Shown here: piece after piece, positions 36,275 to 49,029 of the stretch
Layout of the letters: each line of letters starts with the position of its first letter
How positions within the stretch are numbered: the first letter of the stretch is position 1
Source: Sapria himalayana
Lineage: Eukaryota > Streptophyta > Magnoliopsida > Malpighiales > Rafflesiaceae
DNA length: 64,000 bases
Direction: 5' to 3'
Assembly (NCBI GenBank): GCA_029783825.1
Contig: JAREIK010000801.1
Coordinates: 10,876,391-10,940,390, forward strand
Program-made: the position numbers and the translations under genes
The notes under the pieces: model-generated
Told to the model about the DNA's origin: nothing
Database searches by the model: none
What the model saw: only the letters and a program-made list of their open reading frames with translations

Positions 36275-37095
36275 GTGATATTAATGAAAACAAGGAATCA
36301 TATTGTAGTATAATATATTTACAAGTTTATTGATGATTCATCAATATATTTACACTATCAACTATTTTTAATTATTTTTAATCAAAACAAGGAATCATAG
36401 CATAATTCATTGAAAAAAACTGTCACTACCAACTATTGATGATTCATCTTAGTAAACTATAATATATTTACACTAAAAAAAATGATATGACTCTTGAGTA
36501 TGCCTTAAGATACTTAAGTTTATTGTATTTTAAATATAATAAATAATTATTTGGCTCATATTGTAGGAACTCTCCTCAATATGAGGGTTATCAAATATTT
36601 TCAAATTGATATAAATTTCATCATTACTTCTACATTCAAAGATACTTTCACATATTATTTGAAACTAAATATCACATCAAGTTTTATATCCAAAAGAAAA
36701 GGTTCTCAATTTTCCAATTAAATTTTCTTAATATATAAAAAATTACTCTCCTAAAAAAATATGTTATATTAAGCAATTAGATCTACTTTTTTAGCTATTC
36801 TAAAATTAGAGATGATAATATGCTACTTTTTTTAAAATAAAATAAGTTAATGTTAATATCTCAAATAATTTTTAAAAATTTGCTATAGTTTATAGCTTTA
36901 TAATTATTTTGTATTAATGTTTAATTTGTCTTTTGATGGGAACAACCAACTTTTGGATTTACCAAATTGTTGTTTCATGTTATATAAAATTAATATTAAT
37001 ATAATGATTTCTATGAGTAGTATTACATGGTTTTATATAATGTTAAATTTTAACATGGTATTACGGAAATATCTTAGGAAACAATAAATCATGTG

Positions 37096-37111
37096 GTGTG
37101 TGTGTGTGTGT
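37096..37111. repeat. (TG)n microsatellite
   Basis: About eight uninterrupted TG dinucleotides within the intron. Confidence 0.85.
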
Positions 37112-37284
37112 AGGTAAGGCAAATGACCTCTAGAATTACAAGGTACACCTACTATGGGCCAAGCCTAGTTGTCACACAATAAAGTGGTATAGGGGTTGAC
37201 ACCTACTGCATCGATATCATAAGAGTTGCATTATTGAAATTCCAACAATGAGAAAGATGTTTGAAAGCAAACAAAGATAGGAGT

Positions 37285-37485
37285 TTGGGTTGAAAAGTAG
37301 GGATTCCGTTCCACCCAAAACCTTACTAATTGGGAATCAAATTATGATCTAAAACCCTTTATTTTTGAATTGGGGCATATTGTAATTTCCCCAATTTCTA
37401 GGATTTTAGATAGAATTAGAAGAAATGAGAATTTTTTTCCCTAAATTAAGGTTTTGGGTGGAAAACCCTACTTTTGATTTGCAAA
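37285..37485. mobile_element. Foldback MITE-like element in intron
   Basis: Left segment 'aaaagtagggattccgttcc' then 'acccaaaaccttactaattg'. The right segment, read in complement, gives 'aaaagtagggttttcc' then 'acccaaaaccttaatttag'. The inverted arms thus cover most of the element, about 200 bp. No clear target duplication was identified. Confidence 0.6.
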
Positions 37486-38519
37486 TTATTTCTTATGGTA
37501 GAAATAAAAATATCAATTATTATGCCTAAAAATCAAAATCATTCATACTGACATATTAGTCATAGCAAAGACAGCGCTAGGAGAACCTAAATTCAATAAA
37601 CACTTTATAAGTTAGGTCAAGCTAAAGAGAGTCATTAGATATTATTTTCAAAGATTAGATAGAATTTGTTACATCATTGAGAGAAATAAATTAACTATGA
37701 AAATCATTCAAAAGTCCTTAAAGATTTCATTCAAAATAATACTTACTAAAAAATAATATACAAAATTCCTTTTTAAAAAATCAAATGTTTCCATTTTTGG
37801 TCTCCTAGTTTTTTGGTATTACTTTAGTGTTTTAATTGTATCGCTCGTATAAGTAACACTTATATTCTTTCAAGTATTATTGACTAAATCATTTATATTC
37901 GTACATTAGCACATGAATTATCGATACATGAGCTAAAACTTATATTATTGATAATCATTCTATATTCACTACCTTATTTTTCTTGTTTAGATAAAATTTT
38001 GATAATCAATAAAAAATCATCTAAAATTATTTGATATAGTAGTTTTTAGTTTAGTTCTTTATTTCTTTACCATATTATATTAATTTTAGATTATCATGTT
38101 TGTCTACTTTTAATAATTTATCTTTTTGGGTAACTTTATTTTAACTTTATTTTTACTTTTACTAATATTTGTTGCCAAAATTAAAAAATTTTAAGAAATA
38201 CTTCATTTACAATTGAGCATGATAGACTATATTTTTTCTATTATAAATATGATATTACATCCTATTATATGTTGGAGTATAGTTCACCAATTACTTGTAC
38301 ACTTTTGACATTGTCACCCATCACCGATCAAATTGATAATAATATATTCTAGTGTTTGAGGCATATCAATCCTATAATATAAGATATATCAGTTAAAAAA
38401 TATATATCAGAGCTTCATATTCTACTTATTAAACTAATATGAGTAAATACTCATTTAATCTAATATACATAGAGATGTAGTGGCCTAGAATAGATGAGAC
38501 TCATGAAAAGATTTAATGG

Positions 38520-38790
38520 AGAAGGAGATAATGCACAAGGCTCACTTTAGCATAGGGTCTGAAAGAGATTAATCTCTCAATAACATTTCTCCTAAAATTT
38601 AGAGATGTTATATCTAATAAGTCTCAAAACCAATACTTTATGCCCTTGGAAAATGATATTTATCATCACATCAAAACATGAACTCTAATAGATACATACA
38701 ACATAAGAACTTCATAAATAATCAATTATCCCAATAATATTCTCACACAAACACCTTGAATATTGGAATTTTTATGAGATATAATAAGTT
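38520..38790 (+). repeat. SINE-like repeat copy
   Basis: 'gcacaaggctcactttagcat' and 'agggtctgaaagag' match the 5' phrase of the Au-type SINE. The 3' half 'atcatcacatcaaaacatga' and 'caattatcccaataatattctcac' matches bases 210-300 of the window. This is the clearest link among the dispersed copies. Confidence 0.6.
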
Positions 38791-40029
38791 AGTATTTATA
38801 TAATCATACTCAAAAAAACTAGTTTAATAAAAACATGAAAAAAAATAAGAATTGATATTAAAGTAAAATATATATCAAATATTTTCAAAATTTATTATAC
38901 TAATCACATTATCATACGTCATATATTGTATTAGAAAACCCCCATAAAATAAACTTTTTGAAAGATAAAAAAAATATTTAATTGGGACAATTTGAAAACT
39001 CATTTTTAATATAAGTATTCCAATGTTGTTTTAGAGAGATGTGCTATTAATCATAAACTATCACATCAACTGAATATCTTTTTTTTTCTTTTTTTCACCA
39101 TGTACCCTTTCAAAATTTATAACCTAGAGAAAGATTATTTAGCATGTCTCTCACAATCTTTGTAAATATTTATTTTGTTTATAGCTCCCCTAAGGGTAGG
39201 ATAAGATAGCACTTAGAATATCAATATATATCTTTCTTAATTACTCTAGTAACAAATCAGGATTGAAATCTTTTTTACTAGAGACTAATTGAGCATTAAT
39301 GAATGATTATATTACTTTTTTAGAAAAAATTATTTTTTAATAAGCAAAAGAAAAATAAGAGTCTTGGAGATATATTTGGATTGTTTAATTTTTCTTAGTC
39401 TCCTACAATCCTACTTAAATCTCTAATTAACAGAGAGAATTACTCATTGATTATATGACCGTGTTAGTAAACAGTATAATGACAATTAACATCCTTATGA
39501 AGTCATTATATACGCTAACGAGTAAAGATTATGTCAACTTTAAAGAAAGGCAATGAGGAATTTCTCATGAAAGAAAATAAATAAAAATAAATAAAAATAA
39601 AAAAATATAATAATGATAACAATAAAAAAAACAAACAACTTGATAATCAATTAGTCTACTCTAATTCTAACTAATGATGAGTCAGAGACTATATGACTTG
39701 ACCAACCAAAACTTAGCATTTAGAGTAACAGAAAATGACCTACATAGCCTATTCAGAGCATAGCAGAGTTTCCTGAGAAGGCAAATGATCATACATTCAG
39801 CTCATCTAATCTTGATATTTTGATCGCTCTTTGAAAGAAATAGATGAGTTATACTTATCACTCTATTTTATAGGTATTATCGTACTCGCTTATTTTTTTT
39901 ATCTTTTATTTATTTTAAACCCTCTATTGCTAGTACTATGAAACTCATCTCCTTTTGAGATATTATATTACCTAGGATAATATCAGGTCATGTTAGAAGA
40001 GATAAATGTCTTTCACTCCAAATAAACCT

Positions 40030-41600
40030 AAGAACTATTAACTCAATCTTTAGGAAAGATTTAAGGTGTGTTGCATGTGTGTGTTCACTGTAAAGATAAA
40101 TTTATGTGAGAAGGTAGACCACCTGAAAGTAAGTCTTATTGTGAAGGAATTCACTCGAATACTAAGCATAGATTATAAGGATATTTTCTCTTTAATGGTG
40201 AAAATAACCTTCAAACATATTCTTATATCACTTGCAATATTTTACAAATAATATATATTTTAGCTAGATGTGAGAATATTATTTTCATGATCATATTAAA
40301 TTGAGATATGTGCAAAGTAGTCACCTAGATTTAGAGCAACAGAATCACATTTAGTTTGGAAATTATATAAAGCATTGTATGATATGAAATAATTACCAAG
40401 AGTTTGATTTATAAAATTTTCATTGATAATTATCTGATTTTAATTATATGTATATGATAAATTTTTTTTTATTTTTCCAAAAAAAATAAGTTGATCTTGT
40501 TTATTGTATATATGAATAATATTCTTTATTATAAATAATAATAAGTTGAGAATCATCGAACTTAAGATGTACTTTCAATTGTAAGTCCAGATAAAACACT
40601 TTAAGAAACTTAAATAATTTTTTTTTATAGAGATTATCTACTCTATGAGAAAAATTGTTGACATAGAATATATGCATGGTTAATACCTTGATAAGTTTGG
40701 TCTTTTGGGTTAAACTCCGATGGATAATTTAATTGACTCAAGTATTAATTTTTTCTCCAAGATATATAATTAAGTTGACTCGACTATTTATAGAAAAATT
40801 ATAGAAGAAATTAAATTTATGATTATCACAAGATGATAGAAAATTTACACAATTAGTATAGTTATTTATTTCTTATATTCTACTCAGTATGTTCACCTAG
40901 ATGTAACTCTTAATATACTGAGATATGTGATAAAATTTTTGAACCTCATAATGTTTTTCAATAATCACAGTCACTTATAATTAGTTAAGCATTCAGATTC
41001 AAGCTGAATGTTTGTTTGTATCAAGAAGAGGTCAACTATAAATTTATATATTTTTCTTTGAGATGATTTTATCTCCTAAAATTAAGAAACATGATTATTT
41101 TGAGATCCAATTTAAGTATAATGTTCAGGACAATTGTGATGATCAATTACAAAATACTTTTGATCTAACACCTATTTGAAAAAATCAAGTATCCACTTCC
41201 TTCTCCGCCTATGATTTATAATAATAATTAGGTAATGAGACATACAACCTACAATACAGTATATCACGAGTAGACAAAACACATTAAGATAAATTATTTC
41301 TTACTTTGAGATAAGATTCAAATTATGACTATTATTATGATCGATGTTGCTACCACAAATTAGCAAGTAATCATTTTAATTAAGGCATTGAGGAGACATT
41401 AACTTATTTTTTTTCTTTCAAATTTGATATTTTAGATCTTAACACATCCAATTGAAAGGGGGTGTGGTAATTATAGCTTGTAGTTGTATTATTTTTTTTC
41501 TTTTTCTTTGTTTATGTTTCATTATAGATAAATACTCGACATGTGAGATATCTTAACATACTTTACTTATTATATAAGAGCATGTCCTTATACATTTATA
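40030..41600 (+). pseudogene. Ty1/copia RT-RNase H remnant with 3' LTR start (plus strand)
   Basis: Plus-strand peptides follow the copia RT order: 'VKEFTRILSIDYKDIFSLMV' (V-A-x-G-F-T-Q-x-x-G-I-D-Y-x-x-T-F-S-P-V), then LDVK-type and ALYDMK-type (SLYGLKQ) segments. Next come 'YLDKFGLLG' and 'TPMDNLIDSS' (TP-x-D-x-P-I-D), then a 'HLDVTLNILRYV' segment (H-x-x-A-x-x-R-I-L-R-Y-L). At about 41450 'caattgaaaggggg' looks like a polypurine tract, followed at about 41462 by 'TGTGGTAATTATAGCTTG', a decayed LTR start similar to the copies near 45.88 and 47.09 kb. Full of stops. Confidence 0.75.
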
Positions 41601-42281
41601 ATCAATGTTTTGACAAGTATCATGTTTAGAACTCATGTGTTTTGGTTTCCTAATCAAACAATTTTCAAATTCATAAAGACTCACACCTTGTTTTACTCAA
41701 TATTTATCCTCTGAGTCACCTTCACCAACAATAGCTTTTTAAGGACCACAACTCTCTTATATTCTACATTATAGCCCACAATAGATTCAACTTTTGCTGT
41801 GTGCAAACAAGGAAAGTTAGATTAGTTTCCACAAGAAATGAAATGGAAAATATGACCATTACATGCACAAGAGAATATCAATCATGCAAAACAAATGTCC
41901 AACAGTCCATGCATGTCGCTTCTCAGGTCATTCTGAGGTATTGTCTGTGACTAAGCATATAGAATGGGATAATGCTTACCATGAAAAGCTTGTTTGAACA
42001 TATCGAGATAATTACCCAATGGCTTATCAACTAGAATCCATATATAACGGCAGTGCCTACATTCTATGTCATTTATCACTTCATTCATTTATCAGACATA
42101 AAACTCTTAATGTACCACAAATTTCTAAATTCTCCAATAACTCTAAATCATAAATAGCAATTCCCATAAATTTTGTATAGCCATGCAGCATAACTGATCA
42201 CTCCAGATAAACATTCTGCATTGGGTAATAGGAAAAGAAAGACATATACATAACATGAAACAGATATTTTCAGTGGCTAAC

Positions 42282-42485
42282 CTCGGTGCTCCCATAAAGG
42301 TTTAAAATAGTGGTCATTGGAAGTAAGGTAGAAAGTACAGTCCACAAGGATATAGGAAATACTTCCCCACTAAGTACTAGCAGTTTCAGTGCATTCTCAA
42401 TGTGCATTTTACAGGATAATCTCAAAGCAGGGAGGACTGCTCTCATCAATGAAGGAACAATAGTCATTCTATTTATAGAGTAAGC
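42282..42485 (-). CDS. AAE19: Acyl-activating enzyme 19-like, exon C
   Basis: 68 codons in phase 0 between acceptor 'cttcatgcag' (AG at 42487-42486) and donor GAG|GTTAGC. The peptide begins 'AYSINRMTIVPSLMRAVLP' and ends 'ILNLYGSTE'. The latter is the A5 core motif of adenylate-forming enzymes, which contacts adenine and the acyl substrate. It joins exon B across a short 265-bp intron and exon D across about 7.3 kb. No stop or frameshift. Confidence 0.9.
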
Positions 42486-42750
42486 CTGCATGAAGAATTT
42501 AATAAATGGTAACTACTTTAAAGAATGAAAAAAATCTGAACAATGATTTGTGTTGCTTAAAACAAAAAAATACTAAAAAAAATGACTTTTAGTTAAGCAA
42601 AATGTGATCATTGCATTGGAGAAGAATCAATCTAATAAATCGATGTCCCACACCATATGGACAAATTTGGTATGAAAACATATTTATATGTTGCAAAACT
42701 AAAACTGTTTTTTTACAGAGCATTTCTTGGATTTCCAAAGCAAATTGTAC

Positions 42751-42950
42751 CTGAAGGAAATTGACGAGCGATGAAGGATGCCGTCTCAGTACATGTGAAG
42801 GAGGTATTATTAGGGTGCACGAAGTTGATAAAGAGGCGAGTAATTCTTGTAAATGATCAATAAAGCTTATAGGTGTTTTAAACAAAAGAACTTCCTCTCC
42901 TTCATGAAGAGGAAATGTATCTTGCATCCATAAAAAACGATTTAGTAGAC
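42751..42950 (-). CDS. AAE19: Acyl-activating enzyme 19-like, exon B
   Basis: Acceptor 'tttcttttcag' (AG at 42952-42951) and donor CAG|GTACAA (42750-42749). The first two bases complete a glycine codon split as G|GT with exon A. Then come 66 codons: 'LLNRFLWMQDTFPLHEGEEV' onward, including 'FKTPISFIDHLQELL' (the A4-type region) and ending 'LVNFLQ'. The phase match to both neighbours supports the splice model. The intron to exon C (42486-42750) is the only short one seen. Confidence 0.9.
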
Positions 42951-43379
42951 CTGAAAAGAAAAAATGGGATCAGTAACCACATTCAAATAAATACCAAAAA
43001 ACAAATAAATAATATATGTTTATCATCGTTAAAGCATATTCCTAATATTATCAGGATAGATAAGATTGATTTTAATTTTATAAACAATATGAGATTTTTG
43101 CCAACTCTCACATAAATTTAGCATGGGCATATTATAAAATAACTCCAAAAAAGTATTCATAACATCCAACAATATGCGATACAATGACATTCACAACGCC
43201 GAAAAAAATCATAATCCATATATAGAAAATCAAATTTATTGAGATAACTTGTATATTAAATACTCACATAATAAATAATACACCAACAAAAAAAACAAAT
43301 TACAACATCTCTATCAATTTAATACATAAATATCCAATAAACCAAACTTAAAAGAAAAAGATATGAGTTGAGGCCACTT

Positions 43380-43517
43380 CAATAGCTTCGCAATTATACT
43401 TGTCATATGGTCAACTATTAGAATATAAATTATAACAATCATATCATCTTGAATCTTATTTTTATAATAAATATAATTCACCTTCATTTATTTTGTCTGC
43501 TAATAAAATACTAGATT

Positions 43518-43548
<31 letters not shown>

Positions 43549-44063
43549 TGATGATCAAAATAAAAAATAGTAAAAGAAATAAGTGGATATTCAATCTTCT
43601 TAATAAAATGTCTAATATAAAATAAATCACAAATGACTATCAATATTGCCTTAAACTTATTCTCTGTGTTGAATTTCAAAAATAATAGCTCTTAATTTTT
43701 TAAAAAATAATATTATCTCCAAAAAAAATATAATATCTTATAATAAATTTTATTTTTATGCAAGCTAATGTCCAACTAAAAGTTTAGAAACCAGCTAGGT
43801 GGTTATACACATCATTTCTGAAAAAAATACTAAGACCTAGAAATTTTTTCATATATCTAAGAATACAAAGAAATATATCTAGGTCAATCAGTCAAATAGA
43901 ATTTAAGAAACAACTTACAATATTACGTTTACTACATATAGGTGAACCCCGAAATATTTTTTTTTTATCTAATATGACAATAATCAAATAGTTAATATTT
44001 TAATAAATTCAAATGTGTGAAGTTGAGTTAATTGACGAGTTTATATCAAACAAAAGATTGGTA
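43380..44063 (-). pseudogene. Copia RT/RNase H 3' remnant (copy C), interrupted by an hAT-like element
   Basis: Diverged relative of copies A (54.1-56.2 kb) and B (57.0-58.2 kb). The 'tagaatataaattataacaatcatatcat' and 'gtctgctaataaaatactaga' phrases correspond to 'tataaattatagaaataatcacatcat' and 'gtctgatcataaaataataga' in copy A, the RNase H DQTK region on the minus strand. It resumes after the insertion at about 45257-45400 with 'gttagagtgcgacccaaaaa ... agtatcaac', matching copy B at about 57615-57656. Confidence 0.6.
43524..43549. repeat. (TA)n microsatellite
   Basis: About 13 uninterrupted TA dinucleotides, inside the copia copy C. Confidence 0.9.
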
Positions 44064-44501
44064 CCTAGCTCCTAAGAAGCACGGACACAGACACGAACAC
44101 GGGGATACGACACGGCAGGATATGGGGATACGGCAAATTCTAAAAAACTAGAATACGGATACGGCTAGGATACGGCTAGCATACGGCTAGGATACGGCAT
44201 AATAAAAAAATAAAAATAAAAATAAAAATTATTAATTATAAATATTATGTATTTTATAAAATTTATTAAATTAAATTAAAATATTTTATTATATATAATA
44301 AATATATATTATTTATTTTATAAAATAAAAATATTTTATTTTATTTATTTATAAGATAATATTTATTATTTTATAAGATAATATTTATATTATTTTATAA
44401 GATAATATTTATATTTATTTTATTTTATAAAATAATATTTTATAATTATATTATATAAAAATATATATTTTTTATTTTATTTTATAAAAATATTTTATTT
44501 T

Positions 44502-44985
44502 ATGCCCCTGCCTCTCCCCTCAAGCATGCCCGCCACCCTGCCTCTCCCCTCAAGCACGCCCGCCCGCCCCTGCCTCTCCCCTCAATCACGCCCGCCCCTG
44601 CCTCTCCCCTCAAATTGTGCCACCCCTGCCTCTCCCCTCAAATCGCGCCGCCCCTGCCTCTCCCCTCAAATCGCGCCGCCCCTGCCTCTCCCCTCAAATC
44701 GCGCCGCCCCTGCCTCTCCCCTCAAATCGCGCCGCCCCTGCCTCTCCCCTCAAATCGCGCCGCCCCTGCCTCTCCCCTCAAATCATGCCGCCCCTGCCTC
44801 TCCCCTCTCCGCCCCTGCCTCTCCCCTCATATCGCGTCGCCCCTGCCTCTCCCTCAAATCGCGCCGCCCCTGCCTCTCCCCTCAAATCGCGCAGCCCCTT
44901 CCTCTTCCCTCGAATCGTGCCGCCCCTTCCTCTCCCGTCAAATCGCGCCCACTCCTGCCTCTCCCTCAAATCGTGCCCGCCCCTT
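44502..44985. repeat. 28-bp C-rich minisatellite inside hAT-like element 1
   Basis: About 16-17 imperfect units of 28 bp built on 'cctgcctctcccctcaaatcgcgccgcc', with a few shortened units. Because 28 is not a multiple of 3, the unit reads through all three frames and creates overlapping Pro/Leu/Ser-rich open frames that are not genes. Confidence 0.92.
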
Positions 44986-45065
44986 GCTAGTGGCCAACAT
45001 TGGCCACCGACATCGTCGGACATCGGGCTCTATAGACGTGGATACGGCTGCCGACGCAACCATCT

Positions 45066-45162
45066 GATACGCCACGTGGCGTATCGGATACAGATTGTGC
45101 AATGATACGCCACGTGGCGTATCGGATACAGGATTGTGCAATGATACGCCACGTGGCGTATC
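45066..45162. repeat. Three copies of a 20-bp G-box palindrome
   Basis: GATACGCCACGTGGCGTATC, a perfect palindrome with a CACGTG core, occurs at 45066-45085, 45104-45123 and 45143-45162, spaced 38-39 bp apart. One full copy also occurs at 54858-54877 in element 2. These may be transposase or host-factor binding sites or hairpin-forming sequences; no function is shown. Confidence 0.9.
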
Positions 45163-45559
45163 GGACACGTATCCGTGCCGTATCCGTGCCGTGTCTAGGT
45201 GTCGGACACGTGGACACAGCTACAAGGAGCCGTGTCCGTGCTTCCTTGCCTAGCTCAATAGGTATATGTGTTAGAGTGCGACCCAAAAATTTAATCTATA
45301 TAAAAGTATCAACTAATATCTTCTCTATAGCAACAAAATTTTCTGATGTCATAAGTCACATTTTTAATCAATATCATATTTTTCCCAACTCTCATAGAAA
45401 TTCAGCTTATAATTAGGATTCTTTGTAGTAGAAGGGGTCAAGGTAAGTCTCAATGCATTTCTAGATTGATCCAATTTATAGGTGCTTTTGGTTAAATTAT
45501 AACCTCATAATTTAGAGGCTCTCTATAGTTGCTTATGGTAAAAAGTCTATTTTTACTGC

Positions 45560-47220
45560 ATGTCTGCCTCATATGATTCTTCTTTGTTATGTCATTATCT
45601 TAGTTACATCTTTGATTGGGATTAATTTTGTATGATAGGTCAAGTTCAATTATAACAGTTGAACATTTCTCATTTTGGATATTATATGGTCTTCTCTTAA
45701 TCAACCAAGAAAATATCATAGATTGACACTCATTATTGTATCATATTGCTAAATAGTCTGGAAAAGATTTGTTCACAAGTAATTAGTTTGTTTCTGATTC
45801 AAACTAGCTTGTTTCTCTTATGATCTTTATATTTTTGACTTTTCAAGCATCAGCTATTCAGCTTGAGAGAAGATGTTAGAGTTTGCTCTTTGTTTGTGAT
45901 TCTTATTTTTTTATCATTTTATGTTTAATGGGAACACAACTCATGTGGACTGTCCCAATAAATATGAAATGTAAGTTGGTTTATTTCATTATATGTTAAG
46001 TCATTTTTTATTGTTTGCTAAATAATTTTCAGCATTCAATTTGTAACAGTGATGATATTCGAGATAATTTAAATCTGACACATACTCAAGGAGATCAAAT
46101 ATTGACTTTCATTTCTCACTACTTTTTACTATGACAATCAAATAGTTAGAAGTGTTCATGGGTTGGTTTGAATCAGTTTGAGCATAATATTCAATCCAAA
46201 TATATGGCATCGGTTTAAAAAAATTATAATCCAATCTAAACCATTGAAAGTACTCAAACCAACTAAATCTAATATTACGGTTCAGTTTAGTTTGCGGTTA
46301 GAACTGCAGTGTGAACATAATTTTTGTATTTAAAGAAAATAATAATAAATAAAATAGTCTACTTTTTTTTATAAACTTAAAATTAAAATTCTATAATAAA
46401 ATATTAAACAAACATGATAAGAAAAATAATTTAAAATACCTAATTAAATCAAGTACTACAAATCTCTTAAATATTGAAATAAATTATCTAATAAAATCTA
46501 AACCTATTAAAAGATATAAATGAGAATTGCTAATATATCTCTTGCCATATATTTTAAAAGTGTCTCTACCAACATTTCATTAAGAGAAGTTTGAAATAAA
46601 AATTGTCAAACAAGTGCCTCTATGGATATTTTAAAAGATGTGAAATTAGGTTATAATTATTTAATTATATATTATATATATGGTGGTTTGGGTCAGTTCG
46701 ATTCAGTCAATTTTGACCTCTAAACCACAAACCAAACTGATATGTTAGTTTTTGTAAAATTTCAAACCAATACAAAGCTATTAATTTTGAAAATCATGGT
46801 TTTAGTTTGGTCTGATTCAGTATGGGCGGTTTTTAAAGGTTTATGAACACCCTTACAAACAGTAAGGCATATATCCCCAAATACAATATTTTACGAGCAT
46901 GTGAAACATATAGAAATAGATTATTTTTTCTCAGAGAGAATTTAAAATGAAACCATTCGCAAAACTTATAATCAAACAACAGTTCAATCAACAAATATCT
47001 TTGTGAAAGCCTTGAAAAAATATCATTTTACTTTTCTTTCATTCACAATTGATATTTTTGATCTTTACACACCAACTAAAGAGAAATGTTGTAGTCACAA
47101 CTTGCTTTTGTTAATAGTGTTTTTTTACTTCTCCCTATTGTTTCTTTCATTATAGATGGGAGCACATGATATGTAGGTAGTCTCAATCCTTTTTGTCAAT
47201 TACATAAGAATATTTTCTTG
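45560..47220 (+). pseudogene. Copia RNase H ends and LTR starts (plus strand), two decayed copies
   Basis: A first piece (about 45620-45990) ends in a purine run 'gagagaaga' followed by 'TGTTAGAGTTTGC' and later 'tgtttaatgggaacacaac'. A second piece (46040-46147 and 46856-47220) reads through 'RACETYRNRLFFLREN' (H-E-R-T-K-H-I-E-I-D-C-H-F-V-R-E-K) and 'INKYLCESLEKI' in a shifted frame. It then reaches 'gagaaaTGTTGTAGTCACAAC' and 'atagatgggagcacatgata'. The LTR phrases match those at about 41462-41560. The second piece is split by an hAT MITE. Confidence 0.6.
46148..46855. mobile_element. hAT-type MITE (708 bp) with 8-bp target duplication
   Basis: Left end 'TAGAAGTGTTCATGGGTTGG'; right end in complement 'TAAGGGTGTTCATAAACC'. 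Flanks CAAATAGT (46140-46147) and CAAACAGT (46856-46863) match at 7 of 8 bases. Subterminal 'gggttggtttgaatcagttt' and 'agtttggtctgattcagtatggg' are inverted relatives. AT-rich, no coding region. It sits in a copia RNase H remnant whose reading resumes on the far side, which supports the boundaries. Confidence 0.88.
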
Positions 47221-48723
47221 TACCTATTATATTATGGATTTCATTGATTGATGTACAATTTTATGGCTTGAATGTTTTTAGGGGAAAAAAAAATTTCTTT
47301 TTAAATTTTCATAAAACTATCATAAATTCAATCTCTATAAATATATGGAAGTCAAGAAATAAAATTTATCCTAAATAGCAATGTGCTTTCTGAAAAACAA
47401 CAAGAACCAAATAGACATTCAAGTGCACCTGAATTCTTCTCATCTAGAAATATAAAGTACAAGTTACATCCATGATGTTCAAGTTCAACAACAAATCAAC
47501 TTTATAAATTCTTCTAGTGCATGAATTTCAACTTTCAAGTAATCACACTATTTCCTATTTTATTTTAGTTAATCCCTATTATGATTATCATGTCTAACAA
47601 TAAATATCAACTTTAGGCGATTCACCTTACCATTAGCATCAATCTTCTCAATGAACACAACTTACAGTGAATAATAAATTTTCTCAAAGAGAATGTAATA
47701 ATTCCAAAGTTTTATTAGAGTTAAAGTTAATTATCTTCTCCATCATTGTCTAAAATCATTATAAATGAGATAATATCTCGAAATAAGATATTGATATGCT
47801 AGCACTATCAAAAAAATAATATAAAATACAAAATTTAAAGAAAGATGTGAGTAAGATAAATTTTGTGAGATAGGACACTGAGTATAATTCATCTATTTAT
47901 TTTATAAAATAATTAGAAAATCAAGATTAGAAGAGTTAGTCATAAAATCTTTTAACTTATCTAGAGACTTCTCTTAGTTCTGAAAAGGTTAAGTAGAATT
48001 TTTTCTTCTAAAACAAACATGAAGTCGATGGTGGTGAAGCCTATCAACTCCAAACTCATTTGATGCTGGAATTGGTGTGGACATTGAAGCTACCATTTCA
48101 TCTTGACTAGAAAAAATATTTTTTACAGGAACCCTTAGTCTCTCCAACAAAATCAGAATCAATTTATTCGAAGTAATTAGGCAGTGATAATTTCTCCTGA
48201 TTAGAGCCCCAAGTGAGATTTCAAAAAAAATAACTAATATTAAGAAATTTAGGTGAAACTTTTAAATTTTTACTTAGTACAAACAATAAACTCTTTAAAG
48301 AATAAATCTTACTCAAAAAAGTTACATCAACACTTTCAAGTATAATATTTCTCTAAGAAGAATAATATATGTATCTTTTTTGGATATGAAAGCAACCAAG
48401 AAATGCATGTTTCATTACCATGTGTAACATCTTAACACATCCCCTAGAGAGATCCTAAAAAAAAATATGTTCCAAAAAAATTTTGATAGTAAGTTGAATA
48501 ATATATCATCAGGATTCGAGACCTAAAAAGACACAATAGCAAAGTAATATCGAATGCATTTAATTGATCAAATAGTTAGTAGTTAAAACTATATCTCTCA
48601 ATAAATATGTTGGAACATTCATAATTAATTAAGACGCATGACACATTGAGGTATAAAAATCTTTTGAAGGCTATAGGCACAAATACATAATTAAGGAATG
48701 AATTTTTTAAGTAAAACATATTC

Positions 48724-48728
<5 letters not shown>

Positions 48729-48763
<35 letters not shown>
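48729..48763. repeat. (TA)n microsatellite
   Basis: About 17 uninterrupted TA dinucleotides within the intron. Confidence 0.9.
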
Positions 48764-48765
<2 letters not shown>

Positions 48766-49029
48766 AATATTTTTACTAAATATTATTTATAATTTTTATT
48801 TATTAATAAAATACAATCAAATAAATAACATCAAATATAAAAATTAAATATCATTAATATTTCTTATTATTATAAGCATTTAGAATTCTAAAATAAAATA
48901 ATATAATTTATATAATTCAACATACAAAGTTCTAATATATCAAACCCACCATCTATAATATTCATGATTAGGGGAGAGGAGCATTGAAAATAATATGATT
49001 TGTGATGAGTTTCATGAATAATATGTTTT

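Larger units (their letters stand above)
35003..42281 (-). other. Intron of about 7.3 kb in the AAE19-like gene
   Basis: Bounded by donor GT at 42281-42280 (GAG|GTTAGC) and acceptor AG at 35004-35003. Filled with SINE-like repeats (35.2, 35.9, 38.5 kb), a foldback MITE (37.3 kb), CA and TG microsatellites and a plus-strand copia remnant (40.0-41.6 kb). Size and content point to growth by insertion. No other gene is seen. Confidence 0.8.
44072..45248 (+). mobile_element. Modular hAT-like element 1 (1177 bp) with 8-bp target duplication
   Basis: CCTAGCTC flanks the element on both sides (44064-44071 and 45249-45256). Ends are inverted: 'CTAAGAAGCACGGACAC' on the left and the complement 'CAAGGAAGCACGGACAC' on the right, two mismatches. 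From left to right the interior holds: ACGGGGATACG and GGATACGGCTA tandem words (44090-44200); an AT-only block (44200-44500); a 28-bp C-rich minisatellite (44502-44985); three copies of a 38-39 bp unit centred on the palindrome GATACGCCACGTGGCGTATC; and a GTGTCGGACACGTGGACAC rim. No transposase. The same design is found inverted at 54726-55774. Confidence 0.85.

Noticed and set aside
44502..45105. Several overlapping 100-160 residue Pro/Leu/Ser-rich open frames on the plus strand
   Set aside because: They are produced by a 28-bp GC-rich minisatellite read in three frames inside a transposable element; no start context, domain or conservation is evident.
44502..45162. Possible CRISPR-like array (regular repeats with spacers)
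   Set aside because: Units are contiguous minisatellite repeats without unique spacers, in plant nuclear DNA.
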